Of a DNA stretch of 11,507 nt, positions 7,101-11,507 are shown one piece after another. Source of the DNA: Domibacillus sp. Lineage in GTDB: Bacteria; Bacillota; Bacilli; Bacillales; Domibacillaceae. Below the pieces are notes generated by a model, which was not told the DNA's origin, searched no databases, and saw only the letters and a program-made list of their open reading frames with translations. Made by a program: the position numbers and the translations under genes. Position 1 is the stretch's first letter, and each line of letters starts with the position of its first letter. The DNA lies in NCBI GenBank assembly GCA_031177795.1, contig JAPSKG010000047.1, positions 1-11,507 on the forward strand, written 5' to 3'.

Positions 7101-7659
7101 TGAGCGGATACAGATCAATAATGCCGCCGCGAATACTAAACTCGCCCGGCGCGTAAACCATATCCGACCGTTCATAACCCATTTTAATAAGTTCATGTTT
7201 TAACTGTTCAAGATCTATTTCTTCCCCGACTTTAAACGTTTTTTGAAGTCGCTTCCATACTTCTTTTGATGGAAGCAATTTTTTTAAACCTGCTGCAGGA
7301 ACGATGTAAATGCCTGTTCCTTGCAACACAAGATGGTTTAGCATTTCAATGCGCTGAGCCCGTAATTCCGGACTGGCAATACTGATTTCAGCAGCAATTA
7401 ACTCATTTGCTGCATATATAAATACATTTTCTTCAGGTGTAAATTGAGTTAAATCATCGTACAGCTTTTGAGCCTGGAGCATGTTGTAAGTAATAATCAT
7501 GACCGGCTTTTGCAATCTTCGGTATGCAGCACTGGCGAAAACTGCCCGCAGTGAACCGGATAAACCGGCTGCCAGCTGTTCTTTCATTCCAGCTTCCATT
7601 CCATTTATAACAGATACGGCTTCTTCATTTTTTAAAAATAAGTCCAGTAAATGGTTCAT
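4138..7659 (-). CDS. mfd: Mfd, transcription-repair coupling factor (DNA translocase)
   Basis: The 1173-residue protein is close to B. subtilis Mfd (1177). The N-terminal UvrB-like module spans about 1-350 (SPELRAQRIEML at 96-107; GYERSDMVYAPGEFSIRGGI at 161-180). The RNA-polymerase-interacting domain is near 498-555 (GDYVVHVNHGIGKYLGI). The superfamily 2 helicase core has Walker A GDVGYGKT at 651-658, DEEQRFG at 752-758, TATPIPRT at 778-785 and RGRVGR at 923-928, followed by the TRG motif region and a C-terminal regulatory domain (about 1018-1173). All motor motifs are intact. Mfd pushes stalled RNA polymerase off DNA and recruits UvrA for excision repair. I chose ATG 7659-7657 because AAAAAGGGGG lies 9 nt upstream and the alignment to relatives begins there. 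The reading frame stays open for 15 more codons, but those cross a hairpin. The gene fin, which normally precedes mfd, is missing. Confidence 0.97.
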   Translation of the reverse strand: MNHLLDLFLKNEEAVSVINGMEAGMKEQLAAGLSGSLRAVFASAAYRRLQKPVMIITYNMLQAQKLYDDLTQFTPEENVFIYAANELIAAEISIASPELRAQRIEMLNHLVLQGTGIYIVPAAGLKKLLPSKEVWKRLQKTFKVGEEIDLEQLKHELIKMGYERSDMVYAPGEFSIRGGIIDLYPLTSEYPIRMELFDTEIDSIRTFALDTQRSLENLNTVLIGPASEMPASAEELAALAGRLEEELSKTIKKIGSPEVKNQLKANTGADIEKLKEGARVDELGKYSSLLYSDAAAVTSYLPKDGVIFFDEMSRIKEITDSLEKEEAEWYTSLIEEGKAVHGLKLAHSLQEVLQSIKQPSVYLSLFMRQTAGGKPENIVNFSARPMQSFHGQMNVLEGEIERWKKSGTTVLVLGETSERVEKMKTTLDDYGIEAATLKDRNEVLEGIVQIGPGMLTAGFEFPLLKLAVITEQELFNKKAPKSKRRQKLSNAERIKSYSELNTGDYVVHVNHGIGKYLGIQTLEINGVHKDYLKIKYQGTDELFVPVEQIELVQKYVGSEGKEPKIYKLGGSEWKRVKKKVESSVQDIADDLIKLYAEREAARGYAFSPDGDMQREFEAAFPYEETEDQLRSIQEIKHDMERERPMDRLLCGDVGYGKTEVAIRAAFKAAADGKQVAILVPTTILAQQHYETLKERLQNFPVKVGLLSRFRTRKQQTETMKGLKAGTVDIVIGTHRLLSKDVQYHDLGLLIVDEEQRFGVSHKEKIKQLKTNVDVLTLTATPIPRTLHMSMLGVRDLSVIETPPENRFPVQTYVVEHNLGLIREASEREIARGGQIFYLYNRVEDIERRADEISALVPDARVAYAHGKMTETELEAVILGFLEGESDILVTTTIIETGVDIPNVNTLIVHDADRMGLSQLYQIRGRVGRSNRVAYSYFMYRKDKVLSEPAEKRLQAIKEFTELGSGFKIAMRDLSIRGAGNLLGAQQHGFIDSVGFDLYSQMLKEAIEQKRGGETKEKAPAFEVDVTIDAYIPDGYITDSAQKIDMYKRFRSADSFDEINELKEEMIDRFGDYPEEVADLFKVAEMKIYAARTKLESIKQSKDTVIILMSEEGTKEIDGTKVFDICSKFGRMCGLGMDEQRLKISIDIKKAPEQNWFNAAFDLIKELETAKKQA

Positions 7660-7668
7660 ACTCCTAGT

Positions 7669-7678
7669 CCCCCTTTTT
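7669..7678 (-). promoter_or_regulatory. Ribosome binding site deciding the mfd start
   Basis: The minus strand has AAAAAGGGGG 9 nt before ATG 7659. A second purine run (AGGAG) touches the ATG and is too close to be useful. The in-frame start candidate at 7704, 15 codons upstream, lies inside the terminator-like hairpin and has no such site. Confidence 0.6.
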
Positions 7679-7679
7679 G

Positions 7680-7720
7680 AAAACAGAAAAATGCTTTGGT
7701 GCATACGCCCAAAGCTTTTT
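7680..7720 (-). terminator. Terminator-like hairpin between pth and mfd
   Basis: The minus-strand RNA forms GCTTTGG/CCAAAGC (arms 7709-7715 and 7693-7699) with a 9-nt loop. The stem can be extended by AAAAA/TTTTT pairs across a single bulged A. It is followed by ATTTTTCTGTTTTC. It starts about 16 bases after the pth stop and ends only about 30 bases before the mfd ATG. The stem is of moderate strength and the U run is interrupted, so it may terminate only part of the transcripts. Confidence 0.65.
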
Positions 7721-7731
7721 CACGCTCATTT

Positions 7732-8292
7732 TTATTGATTAAATTCATTCATGACGTCGATAAATGCGTTATCAACCGCGCTTAAACAAGCTGCAGCACT
7801 TTTCTTTACTGCTTCATCCATTTTTATGCGCTCATCTTCGCTAAATTTGCCGAGGACATAGTCAACAACTTTTATTGGGCCGTCCGGACGTCCGATTCCG
7901 ACGCGTACCCGTTTAAACTGATCTGTGCCAAGATGGGCAATGGTCGACTTAATGCCATTATGGCCGCCTGCACTTCCTTTTTGGCGCAGCCTTATTTTCC
8001 CCTGGGGCAAATCAAGATCATCATAAACTACGATAACATCTTCTTTATCGATATCATAATACCGCATTACTTCACTAATACTTTCACCTGATAAATTCAT
8101 ATATGTTAATGGCTTTAATAAAATGACTTTTTCGGTTCCTTTTCGCGCAATTCCATATATGCCTTTATGCCTGGTTTCAGTAAGCTCTGCTCCTAGCTGT
8201 TCAGCCAGTTCATCAATTACATCAAAACCCGCATTATGACGAGTACCTGCATATTTTGGACCGGGATTGCCAAGACCAACGATTAATTTCAT
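7732..8292 (-). CDS. pth: Peptidyl-tRNA hydrolase (Pth / SpoVC)
   Basis: The protein has 186 residues (B. subtilis Pth has 188). It cleaves peptidyl-tRNA that has dropped off ribosomes, recycling tRNA; it is essential in most bacteria. The expected catalytic and binding residues are all present: N9 and H19 (VGLGNPGPKYAGTRHNAGF), N66 (TYMNLSG), D91 (VVYDDLDLP) and N112 (GSAGGHNG), matching E. coli N10, H20, N68, D93 and N114. The start ATG 8292-8290 has GAGGTG 9 nt upstream, and the family N-terminus begins here. The reading frame is open for 17 more codons upstream, but these do not resemble the family. In B. subtilis an spoVC mutation in this gene blocks sporulation. It lies between the ctc terminator and a terminator-like hairpin, so it may be its own unit. 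Confidence 0.97.
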   Translation of the reverse strand: MKLIVGLGNPGPKYAGTRHNAGFDVIDELAEQLGAELTETRHKGIYGIARKGTEKVILLKPLTYMNLSGESISEVMRYYDIDKEDVIVVYDDLDLPQGKIRLRQKGSAGGHNGIKSTIAHLGTDQFKRVRVGIGRPDGPIKVVDYVLGKFSEDERIKMDEAVKKSAAACLSAVDNAFIDVMNEFNQ

Positions 8293-8326
8293 AAATCTTT
8301 GCACCTCAATTTTCACAATTACGTTA

Positions 8327-8332
8327 AGTATA
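8327..8332 (-). promoter_or_regulatory. Possible SigA -10 element for pth
   Basis: The minus strand has TATACT, five of six matches to TATAAT, preceded by TG. It lies between the ctc terminator and pth and would give a leader of about 28 nt. No convincing -35 element is visible: the expected position falls in the U run of the ctc terminator. A vegetative promoter is expected here because the upstream terminator is strong, but the match is weak. Confidence 0.3.
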
Positions 8333-8345
8333 CATGACTGCATGC

Positions 8346-8374
8346 AAAAAAAACAGGCAGATTGCTCCGCCTGT
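8346..8374 (-). terminator. Strong intrinsic terminator of ctc
   Basis: The minus-strand RNA folds as a 9-bp stem ACAGGCGGA/TCTGCCTGT (arms 8366-8374 and 8353-8361, one G-U pair) closed by a GCAA tetraloop of the stable GNRA type. A run of eight U residues (8346-8353) follows, its first base closing the stem. It begins about 14 bases after the ctc stop and isolates stress-induced ctc transcription from pth. Confidence 0.93.
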
Positions 8375-8388
8375 CTTGATTTAACTAA

Positions 8389-9024
8389 TTAATGTGCTTC
8401 AGTCCCGTTTTCTGCGGGCACTACTGCTTCTGGATCTGCATTATTTTCTCCCCCAGCTGAATCTTCTGATTCATCCAGTTTCTGAGGAGGAAGAATAGAA
8501 ACAATGGTTTCTTCATCTTGATTTTCAATGGTAAACCCGAACTTTTCGCGAATTTCTCCTACTGATATAGAATCGCCAATCCCAAGTCCTGAAATATCAA
8601 GGGTAATGTGTTCAGGGAAGTCAGTAACTTTTGCCGTTACGTTTAATTCAAACAGCGGTTGTTGAATAACGCCGCCTGCTTTTACACCAGCCGCTTCACC
8701 TTCAAGGTCTACACGGACTTGTGATGTAATTTCAGAGGATTTATCGACTGCCAGGAAATCAGCGTGAACAATAAAGCCTTTAATAGGGTCTTGCTGATAT
8801 TCCTGTAAAACAACATCATGATTTTTATCTTCTACCTTCATGGTAATTAATCCGTTTCTCCCCACTTCCCGAATTATTTTTAGGAACTGGCTTTCTTCTA
8901 CGGCTACCGGTTCAGACTCAACGCCTTTTCCGTAAATAACTGCAGGAAAAGAGCCAGATGAACGAATTTCTGTTAATGCCGCTTTTGTAAAACCTCTGCG
9001 TTTTTTCGCTTCTAATTTGTTCAT
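8389..9024 (-). CDS. ctc: Ctc, L25/TL5-family 50S ribosomal protein, general stress protein
   Basis: The protein has 211 residues. The N-terminal L25 5S-rRNA-binding domain spans about 4-92 (FPAVIYGKGVESEPVAV at 26-42, QQDPIKGFIVHADFLAV at 77-93). A TL5/CTC C-terminal beta domain covers about 100-182 (GVIQQPLFELNVTA, then LGIGDSISVGEI). The acidic tail at 183-211 is rich in E, D and N. The protein binds 5S rRNA in the large subunit; in B. subtilis, Ctc is a general stress protein found on ribosomes under stress. The ATG 9024-9022 is chosen over GTG 9036 because the GTG is part of the AGGAAGGTGA ribosome binding site. It stands alone between the prs terminator and its own terminator, and a SigB-type promoter lies upstream. 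Confidence 0.95.
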   Translation of the reverse strand: MNKLEAKKRRGFTKAALTEIRSSGSFPAVIYGKGVESEPVAVEESQFLKIIREVGRNGLITMKVEDKNHDVVLQEYQQDPIKGFIVHADFLAVDKSSEITSQVRVDLEGEAAGVKAGGVIQQPLFELNVTAKVTDFPEHITLDISGLGIGDSISVGEIREKFGFTIENQDEETIVSILPPQKLDESEDSAGGENNADPEAVVPAENGTEAH

Positions 9025-9082
9025 AGTACCAATCACCTTCCTGATTTATAAATCGGTCGTTTTTATGTGTACATCTTTTTTT

Positions 9083-9108
9083 ATTCCCTTACTGGCCGAT
9101 TCGTAAAC
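9083..9108 (-). promoter_or_regulatory. SigB-type general stress promoter of ctc
   Basis: The minus strand reads GTTTAC (9103-9108), a 14-nt spacer, then GGGAAT (9083-9088). This matches the SigB consensus GTTTAA, 12-15 nt, GGGWAW at all but one position. Transcription would start near 9075 and give a leader of about 50 nt. The ctc promoter of B. subtilis is the classic SigB promoter, so the match has strong contextual support. It starts within about 17 bases of the end of the prs terminator hairpin. Confidence 0.85.
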
Positions 9109-9124
9109 GTTAAAAAATAAAAGA

Positions 9125-9155
9125 AAAACCCGCTCTGATTAATTGAGCGGGTTTT
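9125..9155 (-). terminator. Strong intrinsic terminator of the glmU-prs operon
   Basis: An 11-bp perfect stem AAAACCCGCTC/GAGCGGGTTTT (arms 9145-9155 and 9125-9135) with a 9-nt loop is followed on the minus strand by TTTTTCTTTTATTTTTT. It sits about 61 bases after the prs stop. The plus strand also ends in TTTT after the stem but has no long U run, so the main direction is minus. Confidence 0.93.
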
Positions 9156-9189
9156 AAAGGATTAAAAACTAAAACAATGTGTTTTTAAC

Positions 9190-9220
9190 TTGATTCCTGC
9201 AAGTTCAAGGAAGGAATCAA
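9190..9220 (-). repeat. 9-bp inverted repeat overlapping the prs stop codon
   Basis: TTGATTCCT (9190-9198) and AGGAATCAA (9212-9220) are perfect inverted copies separated by 13 bases. The second copy contains the prs TGA stop (9217-9219). No U run follows on either strand, so it is not an intrinsic terminator by itself. It may form a hairpin in the prs 3' end, upstream of the true terminator. Confidence 0.45.
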
Positions 9221-10176
9221 TCAAATAATGTGCTGACAGATTGTTCTTCATGAACACGGATAATCGCTTCACCAAGAAGCGGAGCAACCGATAGTTCAAC
9301 TAATTTGTCAATTTTCTTTTCTGAAGGAAGGGCAATCGAATTTGTAACAACAAGTTCTTTAATATCTGAATTGCCAATGCGCTCCATTGCAGGACCTGAC
9401 AAAACAGGATGCGTACAGCACGCATAAACTTCTTTTGCGCCGCTTTCAGAAATTGCGTTGGCTGCCAGTGTAATGGTTCCGGCAGTATCAATAATATCAT
9501 CAATTAAGATCGCGATTTTTCCTTCAACGTTCCCAACGATGTTCATAACTTCTGAAACATTCGGACGAGGCCGGCGCTTGTCAATAATAGCAATAGGCGC
9601 TTTTAAACGGTCAGCAAGCTTGCGTGCACGCGTTACGCCACCATGATCCGGTGACACAATAACGATCTCATCTTTGTTAAAACCTTTTCCCTGGAAATAC
9701 TCACCTAAAATCGGCACACCCATTAAATGGTCGATTGGAACATCAAAAAACCCTTGGATTTGTGGCGCATGAAGATCAAGCGTAATTAAACGAGTTGTCC
9801 CTGCTGTTTCAAGCAAGTTGGCAACAAGCTTTGCTGTAATCGGCTCGCGGGCCCGTGCTTTTCGATCCTGGCGCGCGTAACCGTAATATGGAATAACCAC
9901 ATTAATCGTTTTTGCTGAAGCGCGCTTTAGAGCATCAATCATAATAAGCAATTCCATCAAATGTTCGTTAACAGGGCCGCTTGTTGATTGAACAATATAA
10001 ACATCACAGCCCCGAATGCTTTCTTCAATGTTGATTTGTACTTCGCCGTCGCTAAAACGGTTAACCGAGCATTTTCCAAGTTCTACACCAATAAATTCTG
10101 CGATTTCCTGAGCGAGTGCCGGGTTGGAATTCAATGAAAAGATTTTTAAATTTGGATCTAAATACTGGTTGCTCAT
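9217..10176 (-). CDS. prs: Ribose-phosphate pyrophosphokinase (PRPP synthase)
   Basis: The class I PRPP synthase has 319 residues (B. subtilis: 317). It transfers pyrophosphate from ATP to ribose 5-phosphate, giving PRPP for purine, pyrimidine, histidine, tryptophan and NAD synthesis. Visible motifs are the ATP-site region RQDRKARAREPI (102-113, the flexible loop), the family signature DLHAPQIQGFFD (134-145, with metal-binding H136), SPDHGGVTRARKLADRL (175-191) and the ribose-phosphate/PRPP loop DDIIDTAGT (226-234). Nothing is missing. The start ATG 10176-10174 is preceded by GTGGAGGT at normal spacing; the GTG at 10188, four codons upstream, lies at that site and is unlikely to be used. It follows glmU by 21 nt and almost certainly shares its transcript, which ends at 9125-9155. 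Confidence 0.97.
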   Translation of the reverse strand: MSNQYLDPNLKIFSLNSNPALAQEIAEFIGVELGKCSVNRFSDGEVQINIEESIRGCDVYIVQSTSGPVNEHLMELLIMIDALKRASAKTINVVIPYYGYARQDRKARAREPITAKLVANLLETAGTTRLITLDLHAPQIQGFFDVPIDHLMGVPILGEYFQGKGFNKDEIVIVSPDHGGVTRARKLADRLKAPIAIIDKRRPRPNVSEVMNIVGNVEGKIAILIDDIIDTAGTITLAANAISESGAKEVYACCTHPVLSGPAMERIGNSDIKELVVTNSIALPSEKKIDKLVELSVAPLLGEAIIRVHEEQSVSTLFD

Positions 10177-10197
10177 GATGACCTCCACTGTCCTGAT

Positions 10198-11507
10198 TTA
10201 ATCGTTTTTTGAAAAGATTTTTTGAATATAATTTTCTTTATTCACTTGACGAGCGCGCGCAATGGCCAATGATTCTTCCGGCACTTCATTTGTAATAGTG
10301 GAGCCAGCAGCAATATAGGCCCCTTTTTTCACTGTCACAGGGGCAACAAGGTTTGAATTGCATCCAACAAAAACATCATCTTCAATTTTTGTTAAAAACT
10401 TATTTTTCCCATCGTAATTTACTGTAATGGAACCGCAGCCCATGTTCACATTGCTGCCAACTTCTGCATCGCCAATGTAGCTTAAATGAGATGCTTTACT
10501 GCCTTTGCCAAATGACGCATTTTTAATTTCTACAAAATTCCCGATTTTTACTTCATCTTGAATAAAAGACTTTGGACGAATATGAGCAAATGGCCCGATA
10601 TTTACATCTGAACCAATTTCGCTGTTAGCAGCAGTTGACTGGCGAATGACTGTCCGATCACCAATAGCACAATCCACTACTTCACTGTTTGGGCCGATTA
10701 TGCAGTCTTCGCCGATTGACGTGTTTCCGGAAAGAATTGTTCCTGGCTGAACAACTGTGTCCGCACCAATGCTAACATCCGGTCCAATATAAGTGTTTTG
10801 CGGATCAATAATCGAAACGCCTGCACGCATATGGCGTTCATTAATACGCGCACGCATAATTCGTTCTGCTTCACTAAGAGCTACACGATCATTAACTCCA
10901 AGTGTTTCTTCAAAGCTCTCTGTTTGATACGCAGAAACTGTTTCTCCGGCTGCTTTTAAAATTTCAATAACGTCCGGCAAATAATACTCTCCCTGCACAT
11001 TTTCATTTGATACATTTTTTAATGCCTCGAAAAGCGCTTTGTTATCAAAACAGTACGTGCCAGTATTAATTTCTTTTACAGCACGCTCTGCTTCTGTTGC
11101 ATCTTTATGTTCAACAATGCGAGTAACAGAACCGTCGTCCCCACGAATAATACGGCCGTAACCTGTTGGGTTTTCTGCATGAGCCGTTAAAATCGTTGCT
11201 TTTGCATTTGTTTCTTTATGATGATTTACCAGGGCTTCCATTGTTTCTGTTTGAATAAGCGGTGTGTCCCCGCATACAACAAGTGTACAGCCTTCTTTTT
11301 CTTCTAGAATGGACCGGGCTTGAATAACAGCATGAGCTGTACCAAGCTGTTTTTCCTGCAGCGCATAAGCTGACCGTTCGCCAAGCTGGGATTTTACTTT
11401 ATCAGCTCCATGACCAACAATTGTCACGATTTGTTCTGTATGTAAACCTGAAATTTGATCAAGAACATGTTCTACCATTGGCTTTCCGCAGACTGGATGC
11501 AGCACTT
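10198..11507 (-). CDS. glmU: GlmU, bifunctional GlcN-1-P acetyltransferase / GlcNAc-1-P uridyltransferase (5' end cut by window edge)
   Basis: GlmU makes UDP-GlcNAc, the precursor of peptidoglycan and teichoic acid linkage units, in two steps. The 435 visible residues run in frame to the right edge. The first residues (VLHPVCGKPMVEHVLDQ) correspond to about position 24 of B. subtilis GlmU, so roughly 23 residues with the LAAGxGTRM nucleotide-binding motif lie outside the window. The GTG at 11505 is an internal valine, not a start. Visible uridyltransferase residues include QLGTAHA (53-59) and CGDTPL (78-83). From about 230 onward come left-handed beta-helix hexapeptide repeats (for example IGPDVSIGADTVV). 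KASHLSYIGD (337-346) includes the histidine equivalent to E. coli catalytic H363. The C-terminal part is complete. It is the first gene seen of the glmU-prs operon. Confidence 0.97.
   Translation of the reverse strand, partial: VLHPVCGKPMVEHVLDQISGLHTEQIVTIVGHGADKVKSQLGERSAYALQEKQLGTAHAVIQARSILEEKEGCTLVVCGDTPLIQTETMEALVNHHKETNAKATILTAHAENPTGYGRIIRGDDGSVTRIVEHKDATEAERAVKEINTGTYCFDNKALFEALKNVSNENVQGEYYLPDVIEILKAAGETVSAYQTESFEETLGVNDRVALSEAERIMRARINERHMRAGVSIIDPQNTYIGPDVSIGADTVVQPGTILSGNTSIGEDCIIGPNSEVVDCAIGDRTVIRQSTAANSEIGSDVNIGPFAHIRPKSFIQDEVKIGNFVEIKNASFGKGSKASHLSYIGDAEVGSNVNMGCGSITVNYDGKNKFLTKIEDDVFVGCNSNLVAPVTVKKGAYIAAGSTITNEVPEESLAIARARQVNKENYIQKIFSKND

Noticed and set aside
7660..7704. 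15-codon upstream extension of mfd
   Set aside because: It crosses the hairpin between pth and mfd, has no suitable ribosome binding site, and does not match the N-terminus of known Mfd proteins.
8293..8343. 17-codon upstream extension of pth
   Set aside because: The Pth family begins at MKLIVGLGNPG, the GAGGTG site fits the internal ATG, and the extension runs across the leader and its possible -10 element.
11503..11505. GTG as a start for glmU
   Set aside because: It encodes the valine of the conserved VLHPVCGKPM segment; the real start lies beyond the right edge.
1..11507. Mobile elements, CRISPR arrays, tRNA or rRNA genes, or a hidden defence system
   Set aside because: No transposase-like frames, regularly spaced direct repeats, tRNA-like cloverleaves or foreign-looking genes were seen; the window is densely packed with conserved core genes.

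Overview
The window is a stretch of core chromosome from an endospore-forming member of the Bacillaceae. The evidence is the conserved gene order of the purR-spoVG-glmU-to-divIC region of Bacillus and the sporulation genes spoVT and yabP. The low-to-moderate GC content and strong AAAGGAGG-type ribosome binding sites fit as well. The species cannot be named from this window. Every real gene is on the minus strand, so transcription runs from high to low coordinates.

In transcription order: glmU (5' end cut by the right edge) and prs lie 21 nt apart and form an operon that ends in a strong intrinsic terminator. ctc (L25-family general stress protein) follows, with its own SigB-type promoter directly behind that terminator and its own strong terminator. 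Next are pth/spoVC (peptidyl-tRNA hydrolase), a hairpin terminator, and mfd (transcription-repair coupling factor). spoVT follows with a SigG-like promoter and a GC-rich terminator. The tight yabM-yabN-yabO cluster comes next: a MurJ/SpoVB-type flippase, a two-domain MazG protein, and RqcP. Its genes overlap or nearly touch. Last is the 5' end of yabP behind a SigE-like promoter, cut by the left edge.

The genes fall into three themes. Precursor synthesis: UDP-GlcNAc by GlmU, PRPP by Prs, and probably lipid-linked substrate export by YabM. Translation and transcription quality control: Ctc/L25, Pth, RqcP and Mfd, with MazG as a probable nucleotide-pool cleaner. Sporulation: SpoVT late in the forespore and YabP early in the mother cell. 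The promoter types match these jobs (SigB for stress, SigG for forespore, SigE for mother cell).

I see no mobile element, CRISPR array, tRNA, rRNA or foreign-looking gene, and no convincing new system. No gene-free stretch exceeds 300 bases. The most notable points are: the small gene fin (yabK), which sits between pth and mfd in B. subtilis, is absent; mfd lies directly behind a terminator-like hairpin with no room for a promoter of its own; yabN probably starts at TTG; and several terminator or hairpin elements overlap stop codons.
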